A DNA stretch of 64,000 nucleotides from Sycobia sp. Sy_11 (GCA_018907035.1 JACCIC010000051.1:2933001-2997000), one strand, 5' to 3'; counted from the stretch's first letter, positions 34,872-52,511 are shown. Notes: generated from the letters alone by a model not told the origin. Program-made: numbers and translations.

Positions 34872-37800
34872 CACATAGAATATATACATTATAAAAATTG
34901 GAATAAAAAGTCCATTATAATGTTAATATTTTAAGAAGTAAAGTAAAAATGTGTAACAATATTTGTACATTTTAATTTAAATGTTCTATCTTTTACATTT
35001 CAAATAAAATAATCTTGACAATATTTAGAATAAATTAATCAAATAACATTGAAAAATTCGTAGCATAAGATATAAATTGAAATGATAGAAAGTATGTGTA
35101 TTCAATTTTTGCTGCAGGAAATTATAAGCCGTTCTACAATTTCGATAGAACAAGGTAAACACTCTACTACAGATGGAAGGAAAGAAACAAGAGGAAGTGA
35201 TCGTACAAAAAAGAAATCATGGTATTCAAATATACTCAATCCAACATATAAATCTCGTTCTGATGATTTTAAAAGAATATTCAAAGATGTACCAGATGAA
35301 GAAAGACTTGTTGTTGGTTTGTGTTTTTGTCCAATTATTATGTATACAATTAAATTTAGTTTTCTAAATATTGAATATACTATTAATAATAAATATATTT
35401 GATAGCTTACTCTTGCGCTTTACAAAGAGAAATTTTAGTTCATGGAAGACTATATGTTTCTCAAAACTATGTATGTTTCTATGCAAATATTTTTATGTGG
35501 GAAACTTTAGTTTCCCTTCGTTGGAAAGATGTAACGTCAATTACCAAAGAAAAAACTGCTCTTGTAATTCCAAATGCTATATTAATTTCTACTGCCAGCG
35601 ACAAATTTTTTCTTACATCTTTTGCTTCAAGAGATAAGAGTTTTATGATGTTATTTAAAGTTTGGCAAAATGCTCTCATGGATCAGGTACATTATCTCAT
35701 AACATTCCTTATTTAGATGAATTTTGGTAGTTTTATTTTAAAATTTTTTTCAATATAATGTAAAGTAAAATAAAATTAATATACACATAAATTATTAACG
35801 TATATATTTACTATTTATTGTTTCTTTGGCCTTTTTATTTATGTCAATATTCCGATTAAATCTAAATTTTATAAAAAGATTGGAAAAAGTGAATGGAAGC
35901 AAAAGTGCAAGATTAAAAAGTGTAATGTAGAGGTATTACAGTTAATTGTATTGTATTTTTACATAAAAAAGTTGTTATAAAATAATTTAAGATCATTTTA
36001 AATAATATTTTATTATTTTTAAGTCCATGAGTATGACTGAAATGTGGCAGCTTGTTCATGATTGTTATGGTGAAGAATTGGGTTTAACATCTGAAGATGA
36101 TGATTATGTTTCACGCCCCTTAACAGTTGCAAATGAAGAAAAATTATCTACACGTTTATCATTGGATTCGTTTTCAGAGGTACCAGCTAAATTATATTTA
36201 TTACAAAATATTTTTGAACTAAGCATTTCAATTTCTTTTGTTAAACAAATTGTAGGCTGATATCAAAGTTGAAAATCCACCATCATCAGATGCTCTTGCT
36301 GAATCACCATTAACACCATCATCTCCAATACTTTCAACTGTTACCAGACCAGAGGGTTCAGTTGATCCAACTGATCTAAGTGATAGTAGTGAAAGTGGAG
36401 CAGAAAAGCAACCATGTGGTATGAATTAAGAGTTATTATTAATTATTAATTAATTACTTTTTAATTCTGATAATTTAATTGCAAAAATTAATATACTTAT
36501 TAAAACTTACGCCATATAAATTTCTAAACTGTAGTTTGTGGATTCCTACTACAAATATTTAAGTCTAAAGAGGGCACCCTTATACTACTTGAGTAAAAAA
36601 TAAAAATTATATAAATATAAAGTTAAATATTATCAAAATCAGTATTCTATTTTTTTTTTTTTAATTTTGACTGTTCAAACTAGTAATTGTTTGTCTTATA
36701 TCATTTTATAATTGATTTGTTTGTATTGATATTGAGTTTTTTGTTCAGAATAATCAAAATTTTATTATTTACATGATGCAAATAATCACATTTAAAGAAA
36801 TTCAAACATTTAAATAAATATACCTGTAATTTTTATAGTTAGGATAGATTTACGAACAAGTACGGCAGTCTGCTCTGCATCGCATGACGGAAGACCATTA
36901 ATAAATGCTACTTTGCCTATACACATAGATCAACTATTTACACTTCTCTTTACAAATTCAAAATTTTTCTTGGATTTTCACACTGCTCGAAAAACAACAG
37001 GTAATTAAATAATTTGGCAATATTCTAAAATCAATATACAATTATATGAATTTTATGAATATAATGACTGTTAGACCAATAAAAATATTTGTCAGTATAA
37101 TTTTATACTATGAAATAAAATCAGGGATTTTTAATTATATATAAAATTATCAGATACTTAATAATTCTATTTTTCTAAATAGTAAATTTTAATGACTCAG
37201 TATAATAATCGTCAACTTACTTATTATAAATTTTAATCAATATTTATATTTTATTTTTAATTAATAATTCAAATTGAGGGTTAATAAATAAAATGAAATT
37301 AATCATTATTAAATATTTTCAATAATTCTGCCAAGTTATATATAATTGTGACTTCTATTAGAAACTTAAAATTGGTCAAGTTCTATGAATTTTTTATTCA
37401 ATAATATATTAATATTAATATAATTTTACAATATTCTGAGATATAAGAAAGTGTTATGTTATACAAATAAATGATGTATCTTGTTAAAGTTTTATATTTT
37501 GAAGAAATACGAATAAAACTCCTTTTAATAATTAATTATATAAAGTCATATTAGTATCTCTTCTCTTATTATTTGATTTCTTTATTTGTTTACTTGGTAT
37601 TTTAAGTATATGAACTTTGCCTCTTCATATTTCATTGTATATGTTTAATGATTAATGTGTAATGAACATATATAATATATAAATTCTACAGTTCAAACTT
37701 ATGTAAATACTTCTGGTACATATAAAAAAATGGATGAAAATGAAAAAGTTTTATGTGAACACCTACTTCTCCTTGAATCATGCACTTGCTTTATTAGTAC

Positions 37801-40800
37801 AGTTAAAATTAGTACGAATCAACCCTTTGCAAGTTCAGTTACGCGATTCTGAAACATCTAATTGAAAAAAGGAAAGACAACTTAAATCTTCGAATGTTTT
37901 CCTCTATTTCAAGATTCAGTATTTTATAATTAATTTTGGAAAATCCTGTATATAGTGAGTTATATTTTTGTAACAATATTTTATAATGTTCAGATTAAAT
38001 TATATTGATAGCATAATTAAATATTTTATATGGAAGATGATTTCAAATAAATTACTGATACATTTTAATTATTTCAGTTTTAATCAATTATCAAAAAAAA
38101 AAATTGAAATTCAAATGGTATTATTTCCTTCAATTAATTAATAAATTTATTTAGATTTTTTGTACATTAGCTTTGATATAAATTTCTTTTGTAGGAAATT
38201 CATGTAGATGTTTCAAATATTAACCTTCTTATATAAAAAATAAATTTAGATGTTTAAGAATATCATACAAACATTTAAACACAAAATTTAAACTACTATG
38301 ACAGTTACATTCTCTGAGCTTAGCTTATCTTAATCTTTGAGTATGTTGCATACATGTAGAAGCTTGAACGTATGTTTCTTAAAAATAATATTTTTTAAAT
38401 TGATAGGATTTATAAATTTAAAACACTATTCTATCTCTATGATTAAAATATTATATCCATTTACTTTTAACATTGTTTTCAATGTAAACATAATTATTAA
38501 AACTTTATAATAGTCTTACATTAAAAAATCAAAAACTTATAATTTTAATTTATAACTTTATATATTAGCATTGATCACAATTATATTATTAATCAAATGC
38601 TCTTTCCTTTTTTATTTTTAACCATCTGTAAACATATAGGTAGCATTTTCTCTCAATTCAAAACTTACCATAAACAGCCTTCCAGATAAGTTTTTTTCTT
38701 TCATTTTTTTAAATTTTAATAAAATATTGCCAAGAGGTCTGCGATGGCTCGATTGCTAGAGCGAAGTACTAGTAACTTGGTGATTCGAGTTCAAATCCCG
38801 GTCTCGGCCGATTGACACAAGTATCGGTGTAATTCTTTACATGTGCTTTGTTTACAAACATATCGTAGACCTCCGTCACCAATCAGCACCGATATTTGGA
38901 AGCATAAATATAGCGACATTAAATGAAAATAAAAAAAAAAAAAAAAAATGCCAACATTTTAGAAATAGTAAATATTATCTATCATTTAAAAAATCCTGAA
39001 AACTTTTTTTAACTTCTATATGTATTTTCGCTTCTGAAATATTAAAATCTAAAAAATCATAACTAAATTTATAAGTTTACATTTTTTTTATTGCATCAAT
39101 GTTTCTCTTAACAGTTTATATTAACTTAATAAATAAATTGACTATTATCAGAACATAATTCCCACATTCAGATTATGTATAAATAATAAACTGTTAAGCA
39201 AAAAATTATAGTTTTGAAAGTCAGAATTCAATAGAATGTTTTATATGACAGTTCTGTAACCTGTTCTGCTACAGTAAAAATTAGAAGTTTAAATTATAGT
39301 AAATTAAAAATGAAGTGTTGTTGGATATAGTTGTCATTCAATTGTTTATTAAAAATATTATGCTATTACAAAAATACTATTTATTATAATAATATTAATT
39401 TGTTCAATATATAAATTATATTTAAGGTAAATTTCAAATACATTTTTCATTTAATTATAATGTATTTAAAAAATTATGACAAGCTAAATATTAAATAGGT
39501 ACAATAAATTTTATTTTATTTAAGATTTAATTCAACCAGCATGGACTCAAGATAGTACATCAGGACAAAAAATGCGAACAGTTTCTTTAACTATTTCACT
39601 TACTCAAGCAGTTGGTCCAAGATCTTCACAAGTAACAGAAACACAGGTTAGATTTAGTCATTGTACATATTATCACTTAGACAAAATAATTTAAAAAGGT
39701 TTAAATTGTATTTTGTATAAGTATAATAAATAAATATAAATTGAATCGATTTAAGAATAAAACTGTGCAGAAGCACTGTGTATAGTTATATGTATAATTG
39801 TGTATGTATGTATATATATATGCGTGTGTGTGGCGTGTGTTTGTAGGTAATGCTTCCTTGCAGTACACCTGGACATCTGTACTGTATTGATGTAGAAACA
39901 ACAAATGCTGGAATACCATATGCTGATTCTTTTAGTGTCTTTTCTCATTATTGTATGACTAGCATTTCTGAAAACGAAACAACTTTTGCAGTTTATTCTG
40001 AAATTAAGTATAAGAAAAATGTTTGGGGACTTGTTAAAAGTAAGTATGCCTCAAACTATTTCATAAAATTGAATTATCATGGTATTTATCACATTTTACA
40101 AAATAATTCAGATAATATTTAGAATTTTTTATGTTTATTTTACGTTTCACAAAGGTATTTCTTTTGATTATTTGTTTTTAAATTTTCTATTTTATGCATA
40201 TAGGCTTTATAGAGAAAAATTGTTGGGCTGGAATGCAAGAATATTTTAATAGTTTAATAAAAGCCTTAGCTGTAGAATGCGAAGAAAGTGGCACAGGAGC
40301 TGGAGGATTAAAAAGAAAAACTAGACGCAGACGACGTGTTACTGCTACTGGTGTTACCATTCAAACACATTCTCCAGATCACACAGCCTTCAATCATCAA
40401 CCTCCTTCTGTAGATTTACCTCATAACCGTAATGTCAATGGTAAAATTATTTAATAATAAGTATTTTGAAAAAAATTATCTGATTATTATGTTTCTGTTT
40501 GATTACTTTCAGCTCCAGATCTTAGAGGAGAAAATAGTTCTATTCTAAGCTGGGTACTTCTTATGGCTGTATTATGCTTAATGATTATCAATGGTTTACT
40601 CTATTATAAATTGTGGAGTTTAGAAGATGCTGCCAGCTATACAATAATGGATCTACACGTTTTAAAGTAAGATTTTCTAAATTTTATAGTAACTTTAATA
40701 AATTAATTATCAAATAAATTGAGATATAGTAACTGAATTTTAATTTTTCTCTGTACATAAATTAAAGGATTAAATCATTATCTTTGTTGATTAAAAAACC

Positions 40801-43800
40801 ATTCATCATACACATAGTTTAAAATTAATTTATACTTAACATTTTATGATATAAAATAAAATTCAAAAAATATCTATTTCTTTTCAATAATAATTTAACT
40901 ATAAATTTTATGGAAGTTCGTATTTAATCAGAAGCAAATTATTGCTTCATTGTATTAATTCATGCATAGATAATAATTATATAGAATTTCTCAGTTTGCC
41001 TTAAATTAATATAACTAGTCAACAATAAATGCTAAAAAATTCTCATTTTGAAAGGTGAATTACTATAGTTTAGCTTCTGAATGTCATAGCGGGATAATTT
41101 TTTAAATGCTGAAGTCTATTTTTTGATCTTTTCATTAGAATTTACAAGATTTTGCGGTTAAAAGTCATGATTTAAAGCTTAAAGTTAGCAACAGTTTTGT
41201 AACTTACAAAACTTATTTCGTACTTATTTTTTTAGGAATCTGAGTTAAAGGTATAAACCCTCCCTCTTGAGTATGAAAAAAAATCCAGCTACCTTTTTTT
41301 GATCTAATTTTACAGTATTTTGAGAAAAAAAATCATAAAACCATAAAAATCTTATTCATTTTTTAGAGAATTTCAATAATATAAATAATTTTTTCAGGAA
41401 TTTCAAACAAAAAGATTGAAAATAGAACCCTTTTAATTAAAAAAATAATAATTAAAAATAAATCTTTCGTTACTATTTCTACAGCATTTTTAAAAGATCA
41501 ATTTTTAAAGAATATTTTTAGTTTAAAATTTCCAATGTCTAGTGGCTTACAGAATGGTTTTTTAAAACTATTTTTAAAATATTGTCAAAATGACGAGAAA
41601 GGTCGTAGTACGCGATTTGTTTCTTTTATACTTAATTCACAGACTTGTATTTTTAATTTTTTCTAAATATTTGATGAAAAAAAATTATCTGAGCCAGTAC
41701 AAGTTATCAAAATTTCTGTTAAATTTAAGGTATAAGATTACCTTGAAATTTAAGGTTACGTAATTTAGGGTTATGTTATGATTATGACGAATCAATAGTT
41801 CATCTAAGCGACCTAAAAAGATAATTTTTTGACAGCATATAATACATTTTATTATAGAAATTACTATTTGTTGAATTTAGTAATCTATAAAAATTAATTT
41901 AGTGCATTGAAAAGCATATTATATAATATATGTTTAATAAAACTATAATGAAAATAATGCTTGTAGCATGTAAGACCATAGCTTTTGTATCAGAGAATGC
42001 GCATATGCATGAAAAATGTAATAAAACCAATAAAACTAATCAAATCTTTAATGAGGTTTTTAAAATGATTTAATGTTTTTTTTCATTGGAAATAAATTTC
42101 GTACTGATTAAATACAATTATGCATACTTAAAAAAGCGTATACAAATAAGCAAATCTAAATTTTTATAAAATGTAGAATTATCACTGTTAGTAAAAACTA
42201 ATTTTAATCAGGATTTTAATGCAGATGAAAATAGAAAAATATTGTACATGAACAAATTCTTAGAAATAGTGCACTTCAATATTCTGTAAATAAAGAAAAC
42301 AAACTTTACGGCTAGAAAGACTCTAGTTTAGTTTCATTCCTGAGGATGAAACGTAGCAGTTCGAAACGTCGGACAAGAAGGTGATCCTAAATTTAAGGTG
42401 GTGGGGGCAGTCAGGTTGTTTTTTACTAACATAGAATAAGTACTTTTATTTATTTTTTTTTTATTTTATTTTTAATTTTCTGATATAATTTATTGTAGTA
42501 ATAAGTTTTATTTCAGATTCTACGGGGTGATCATAAACCAGGACAGTCTGACTGTCATTATTTTAACTAATTTATGATATTATAAAGACTGTAAGACCGA
42601 TAAAAATATTTATTAATTTAATTTCTTTTGATTAATTGATGAAAAATTAGCTTGATTAGTATATGAAATACCAATAAAGACTTCAAAAGAAATACTTAAA
42701 TAATTATTGTATATATGATCTGTTCTGTGGGATCTGCAACGTGTTTAATATAGGTCTACATTTATATATTTTTGTTGTGCATGTTCAATAATGTAATTGC
42801 ATTTAAACCAATAAATATTTTTATTGGCTTTAGAGTACCTTTATAAAATAAGATAAATATAATGATTGTCCTCCTTTATTCACCTCGTGGAATCTAAACT
42901 ATAAAATCCAAATTAATTTGTTACTGAAGAATAATCTGATTATTCTTTTGACCAAGAATTTTCGACAAGAAGCCCGACGTTTCGAATAGCTTCGGCTCAT
43001 TTTTAAATACATTTCCTTAAACACGTATAACGTGACAGTTTCGTAGAAGGAAGATTATTCGGAAGGATGTCAGGAAGAAATTCATAATAATTTATGTATT
43101 TCAATACTTATCGAAATTGTAATGTGATACTTTTGGTCCTACATCCACAGTTTTACTTATTATATATGAAATAATGTGTTTTTCTTTTATAAATTAATTA
43201 AAAATCCTAAATTAGTATTAGAATTTAGAAAGGGAAGAATGGCATACGTAAATTATTAATTTAATAAACGAAGGCTCTTTATTTAACTACTAAAAAGCTA
43301 GGGGATATCTGGATCTTCTTCTCGGACAGATCGTCTTCTTGTAGGAATCTTTTCCTGTGGGTATTTTTTTTCTCCAACCGATCTCCTTCTCGGGTGGACG
43401 CTCTCCTTTAGTAGAATGTCGTGCGTCGTTGTTTTTTTTTTCTTTTTTACGTGGGGAGGGGAGATCTTCTAAAGACACCTCCCGGGAGAGGTAGTGCCGA
43501 ATTCATCAGCTAGACTTAATACCTACCGACTAAAACTCCTCCCCGCAGGGACTCCTACCCGAAGATATCGTTCTCTTTACCTGTAAAGGAGAAGCTGTCG
43601 TTAGTTCAAGGGGGTGAGGGGGGAAGAGGGGGGGGGAGATATGCTTAAAGTGCGTGTTCTTACTCCGTGCGGAAGCCGTGCTGGCATTCTGGGATGGGAT
43701 TTTTGCTGTTGACCGAGGTGGAGAGGCATTGAACTATAGTAGCTATAATAATATAGCTATATTAGATTATAATAACTATAATAGCTCTTTTCCTGCCCCG

Positions 43801-46800
43801 GCGCGTCCTTGTATACGATTCTGCCTTTCAGCAAGTATTCTTTATATTCGTCGACTTCCAATAATTTTGAACGGCTCTAATCTTATCATCTCTAACTTAA
43901 GCTTTCGCTATCCTTTCTATCAATGATACTTGAATTTGGTTGATCTGCGCTGCAGTGCATCTACGTGCCTTATTCTCAGCAGCTGCCATTTTTCCCAGTT
44001 TATACTAAGACCAAATCTTGAAACCGTTTCCAGTGCTCTTTTGAAATTGTCGAGCACCTCCCACTCGCTACTCTCTTTGATCACACCATTATCCATGAAT
44101 ACTAGTATGATCTTTTCTTTTATAAGCTTATTGAAAACATATCTCACGTAACGCATAAATACTGCACCGATGCTGCCAAGCCGAACGGGATGACGTTGAA
44201 TTCGTATTAGTCCGTAGGTGTAACAAACGACGTGTTTTATTGTTATATGACGTATGCTTTCAAATTTTACTTATTATATACGAAATAACGTATTTTTCTT
44301 TTATAAATTAATTAAAAATCTTAAATTAGTGTTGGAATCGGAAAATGGAAGAATGGTATACGTAGATTATTAATTTAATAAACGAAGGCTCTTTATTTAA
44401 CTACTAAAAGTCTATAGGGGATATCTGGGTCTTCTTCTCCGACGGATCTTTTTCTTCTGCGGGTCTTTTTCTTCTCAGACTTATCTCCTCGGACGGATGC
44501 TCTCCTTCAATAGGATGCCGTGCTACTTCGCTGTTTCCAATTTATAGAAAACGGTCATTTCCCCCCTCCATTCTTGGGTGCCCAATTGTAACGGTTTTCC
44601 GGACCTTTTTCTACCTTATGCGATGTTTAGGATTTTTGTTCTCCTGCAAAATCCAATCTTCATTTTTTCTGATGAACTATCGCTTGGCAGATGGTAGTAA
44701 AGCTTTTTTATAGATTTTTATCATTTTCTTGGCATTTAGGTTGTCAATAAAGAGGTACAAAGCGCCGAATCCCTGCTTTGAGAAGCAGCTCAAAAGATAC
44801 AGCTTTATTTCGTGTTTTATGGTCCGCTGAACAAGCCTATTGGTAGAAGTTGACCAGACTCGCTTCAAGACATGCGAGCCCATATAGAACATTCATCAGT
44901 AAAAATGAAATTTTAAAAATCTCTATCAATATTCTCATGCGCCCAAGCAAGTCGCTTTGTCACATGTTTTTCAGTCAACAGAGGCTTCTTCATTGTGTTG
45001 CGCAATTTCAGGCCATGAGTGCAAAGATGGGTTTAAATAGTTTCGTAGGATATACTTAAACCTTTTGCCATTAATTTTACTTATCCTTGCCGCAATGTTA
45101 GATCAGGATTCCGCGAAAACAGATTCGCTATTCATTCTTCATCTTTTTTGTCCACTTTTCCTATCGAGTCACGTTCTAGTAAATCATCGACAGTTTTAGC
45201 CACTTTATATCGCTGTACCCACTTCTGTACAAATGCTTTCGACTTTCTCATATTTTTAGTAGCCGCTGATTTCTACATTTTGGTACTTTTCAGGTGGATG
45301 CAAAGAAACACAGCCTCGTAGCGTGACGCTTATTTAGCACTCATGGCGTTTAATGTGATTCTCTTTCAAAAGATCAACTGAATCTTTGTTGACAATACAT
45401 CAAGGACAAAGCTTCCTTCTATCGGCTCGCCAAGGAATTAGAGCGAAACCTTTCATTACCTGTCAGTAAAGTCGACCACGCTCTTACATGACTGACTGTA
45501 TAATAGCCGACCGCTTTGTATTCCCACATGAGTTTAGTGAATATTATTTTATGTTTTTTATTCGAATCTATAAACGCTATAATTTTATTCTCTGATTTTT
45601 TTCAATAATTCGATGAATATTGGAAAATGTTATTATATCGTGATTGTCAAACTTTTCAAGTGTCTTGAAATATATTTTTTTACAGTTATTAATTATGAAA
45701 TTTGGAGATTACATGTGAATTTTCTGAAAAATTTAATGAAGAATAATCAATAAAAACGAAAAGTTCGTGTAAGTATATTTATGAACAATTTTAAATATAT
45801 CGTATTTTTATGTCTATACGGTATGTAAAATGAAAAAATGAAAATAAATTAACATCCCATGAAGCTTGAATGTTATTAAATGCAATGATTGTATTTTCTG
45901 TAGACCTCTTAATCATTAAAAACAGATAGATAAAATGCAGTAATTATAATATAATAAAGAGAATTTATTATTATAAGGATACAAATAATTACAATGTTCA
46001 TGATATTTTAAATATAAAAACAATTAAAAAGTATTTCTGACTCATGGACTGGGCAATTACCACTGAAAACACAGCACACATGCTTGAAGATATCCTGACG
46101 TATTTATGTACATTATTATTATTAAATATCTTTTGCTGTATGTTCAAATGTTCAAAATTATTACTGCATTAATGCCTTTTATAGCAGTATGCGTGCATTA
46201 CTTTCGATCAGTATGTATATTAAAATAGGATAAAAGAATTTGTAGAGTGACTAATTTTACGTAATTTCGAACTTGGCAAAGTCTTATTTGCGTTCGTAAT
46301 TGGTTTTATACATAAACAAAATAATAACGAAAATAACAAAAAATAAAATAATCAAAAAAGTTCATATATTTTTCATGTTTCTTTAATTTATAACTTTTGT
46401 TTGATGTAGCAGTTGGAGTACAACTATCTCAAAATAACATCTTTAACTTCAAGATTGCATTTTTTAGAGTTATGACTAATAAAAAATCTGATAACATGAT
46501 CAAAAAATAGACTTTTAACTTATCTTGAAACAAAATCTCGCTAAGATTAATGTACGATTTTACAAGCTCAGTGCTTACCTTAGATACTTGCTGATTGATT
46601 TTTAACATTGATCAATTCTTTATGGCTGGACGATTAGATAGTGGTGATTGATCGTTGATTTTTCAAATAAAATAGTTTTGTTTCAATTTTGATAAATATA
46701 TTTATTAGAATTAATAAGTAAAATTCTAATTAAATATTTTCTTATTAAAAAGAAAATTTCTTAGAAAAACAGTATTTACGTTTTATCTTAAAAATATCAA

Positions 46801-47142
46801 AATCTGTTTACAGGAATACACCAAAAACTGAAGAAGATTGGATAAATTTACTTCAGCAACAAGAAAGCTTACATAATATAGAAGTAAAAAAATGGCAAAG
46901 GGTACTACATACAGCAGCACAACTGCTTAAACAGGTAATTAATTTATGTGAAGATGTAATAAAAGCTAGTTAAACTACAAAATTTTGATTTTTTTTAATA
47001 TCCTGTAAAGACCGAAGAATCACTGACGCAACTTCAAATGAGTATACATCCAACAACGACTGAAAAAATGTTCTCAGTATTAAAACCAGGATTAAAAACT
47101 CGTAACCTTCGAAATGAACAGCGCGGAAATTCAGAATTATGA
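33848..47142 (+). CDS. Aster/GRAMD1-type sterol transfer protein (GRAM + VASt + TM)
   Basis: ER-anchored protein of the GRAMD1/Aster family, which moves accessible cholesterol from plasma membrane to ER at contact sites. Thirteen exons: 33848-33891, 34139-34508, 35118-35316, 35406-35686, 36024-36179, 36256-36418, 36839-37000, 39525-39646, 39847-40039, 40204-40440, 40513-40666, 46814-46934, 47011-47142. All junctions are GT-AG and phases agree; 2,334 nt, 777 residues. Residues 1-170 are low complexity, with a KDH-rich repeat at about 86-112. GRAM domain about 185-298 (FKDVPDEERLVV, SCALQREILVHGRLYVS, WKDVTSITKEKTA, FFLTSFASRDKSF). VASt domain about 425-590 (DQLFTLLFTNSKFF, VWGLVKSFIEKNCW). A TM helix lies at about 653-675 (WVLLMAVLCLMIINGLL), then a short lumenal tail. 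Start: the ATG at 33848 is the only one in phase with exon 2; the longer frame from 33793 is out of phase. Drosophila counterpart: the GRAM/VASt gene CG34394 (from memory). Confidence 0.92.
33944..33992. repeat. (TA)n microsatellite in GRAMD1 intron 1
   Basis: Uninterrupted TA repeat, followed by CATATATACATACATACGTACGTAC and a short CA tract. Confidence 0.95.
34816..34867. repeat. (TA)n microsatellite in GRAMD1 intron 2
   Basis: Uninterrupted TA repeat of about 26 units. Confidence 0.95.
37001..38727. other. GRAMD1 intron 7, first part
   Basis: AT-rich intronic sequence. 37065-37100 (GACTGTTAGACCAATAAAAA then TATTTGTCAGT) resembles 42585-42620, so a short dispersed repeat is likely here. 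No exon seen. Confidence 0.55.
38728..38954 (+). mobile_element. tRNA-derived SINE
   Basis: About 215 bp. The head has RNA polymerase III promoter boxes of a tRNA: an A-box-like TGGCTCGATTGCTAGAGC (38745-38762) and a B-box CGAGTTCAAATCC (38786-38798). A non-tRNA body follows and a poly(A) run ends it at 38948. A 6-bp TGCCAA occurs on both sides (38728-38733 and 38949-38954), a probable short target-site duplication. The 5' and 3' ends of the head cannot pair into an acceptor stem, so it is not a tRNA gene. It lies in sense orientation in GRAMD1 intron 7. Confidence 0.85.
40667..42340. other. GRAMD1 intron 11, first part
   Basis: AT-rich intronic sequence with no recognised exon. 41270-41500 contains runs of GAATTTC and AAAAAATC patches but no defined repeat. 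Confidence 0.5.
42341..43000. repeat. inverted pair of a TTCGAAACGTCGG-containing dispersed repeat
   Basis: CTGAGGATGAAACGTAGCAG followed by TTCGAAACGTCGGACAAGAAG at 42349-42382, and on the minus strand ATGAGCCGAAGCTATTCGAAA then CGTCGGGCTTCTTGTCG at 42995-42955. The two ends face inward and enclose about 570 bp that also holds the near-palindrome GACAGTCTGACTGTC (42542-42556), found again at 51755-51769. Probably an old dispersed element; class unknown. Confidence 0.5.
43151..44547 (-). mobile_element. degenerate gypsy element with two LTRs in GRAMD1 intron
   Basis: Two direct repeats of about 280 bp (43151-43430 and 44263-44547) are alike along their length, including TTAATTTAATAAACGAAGGC, TATTTAACTACTAAAA and GGGGATATCTGG. 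They are best read as LTRs. Between them, on the minus strand, lies a reverse transcriptase fragment (44230-43930): YEFNVIPFGLAASV, a stop, then EKIILVFMDNGVIK, where the catalytic Y-x-D-D is FMDN, and LSINWEKWQLL. Gag and most of pol are deleted. On the minus strand AATAAAG inside each LTR could be its polyadenylation signal. The element is antisense to GRAMD1. Confidence 0.75.
44575..45340 (-). pseudogene. Tc1-family transposase remnant
   Basis: Minus strand, in several frames: an N-terminal helix-turn-helix part (FVQKWVQRYKVAKTVDDLLE, about 45230), PDLTLRQ, then TEKHVTKRLAWAHENI and FIFTDECSIW (first catalytic Asp), the region RTIKHEIKLYLLSCFSKQGF with LLPSAKR, and ILQENKNPKHR, where the second catalytic Asp (usually NDPKH) is Asn. 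The C terminus is lost at the border with the adjoining LTR. Several stops; inactive. Antisense inside GRAMD1 intron 11. Confidence 0.8.
45345..46813. other. GRAMD1 intron 11, last part
   Basis: AT-rich intronic sequence, nothing recognised. Confidence 0.55.
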
Positions 47143-48530
47143 AAGAAAGCTTACATATACTGAATATTTTTAAAATCTGCTCGAGGCTGTGTTTCCTGCT
47201 TTATAATTATCAAAATTTTTCTTATTTGAACAAAAAGTATAAGCAGTGCAATAGTTAATTTTAAAAAATAATCAATTTACAATTATAAGTATGTTTATAG
47301 TTTTAAAGGGATGAACTATTGTTATGATTATTATTGAATTTCTTATAATCAAAAAGAATAATTCAATATAAGTATTCTTTTTTTATCTTTCTAAGTTAAA
47401 GTGTATGTGCAATAGATAAATTTTGTTGTGAACTAATTTTTATATTTTAAAACCCTTAGGATACATAAAACCATCTAAAAGTCACTTATCTTATAAACTT
47501 TCTATTTTTTATCAAATAGTTCTCTTAAATGAATACTTTTGAATAAAATTATACTATTTATGATTTTATTAAAATATTATTTGATTATGAAATGTTTTAA
47601 TAAGTTCAATACAGATTAACTTAATATTTTTGATAAATTAGTGACAGTTGACGCAATTTTTCAACATTTTCACTTTTTATATTTTTTATATTTTGAAACT
47701 TTTAAACTGGTTTGTACTAAAAAAAATAATTTGATTCAAATTATTTAATGAACAGAAGAAACTAATGCACAATGTACAAAAGTTTTCTTTCTTTAAAAAT
47801 TTTTATTATTGTACACAAAACTATATTCGCATAACATATGCATTACATGCACATTGGAATTGTGCACAAATTAGGCATTGATCAAATTTATATGTAGATA
47901 TGGTAGACTATCAATCTGACTAAATTGTGCACAATTTCTATGTGCAAAATTTACAAGAAACTAATATATTAAAACATTTTCTTTAAAAAATAGAGGAATT
48001 TTACTTAGTTATTAAACACAAACTACCTATAATATGTAGTCATTTTTTTTATATTAGCTATTCTTTTTGATGACCAGAAATACAACAGTAATCAATCAAC
48101 AGATATCTTATTTTCTTATTAAATCAATATTATAATAATACATACATTTTTCCAATCTACTATAAAGATAAACACAAGCAATTATAAAAGATTCATTTTA
48201 ATGTTATCGCACATAATACTTGTTATCAAACTTTGTGAATATTAATTTATTAGGAATTTACTATTAGGGTGTTAAAGTTGCCGTGTATAATATATAAAAA
48301 AAGTTAAGTATTGTAGGATATTAAATATGCGTATGTTATATACTCGACAGTCTCAAATTGTGGACGATGATTGATTTATAGATACATTGTAATTATGAGT
48401 TTATACTGGTGTTTCCAGTTTAGAAATATTTTTTTCAACTTTAATAAAATTTTATTTGATCATTGTAAATTTTTATTTATCAGTCCTATAAATAATTAAT
48501 AAAAATTAATAGACAATTATTTTATTTTAA
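47143..48530. other. GRAMD1 3'UTR and convergent spacer to RpS27A
   Basis: AT-rich. A candidate polyadenylation signal AATAAA is at 47542-47547. No other gene seen. Confidence 0.55.
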
Positions 48531-48532
48531 AA

Positions 48533-48538
48533 TTTATT
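48533..48538 (-). terminator. RpS27A candidate polyadenylation signal
   Basis: AATAAA on the minus strand, about 37 bp after the stop codon. Confidence 0.5.
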
Positions 48539-48574
48539 ATAATATAAAATAAATACAGATTAAATACTCTGTAT

Positions 48575-52511
<3,937 letters not shown>

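Noticed and set aside
38734..38810. tRNA gene
   Set aside because: A and B boxes are present but there is no acceptor-stem pairing, and a body with poly(A) follows; it is a SINE.
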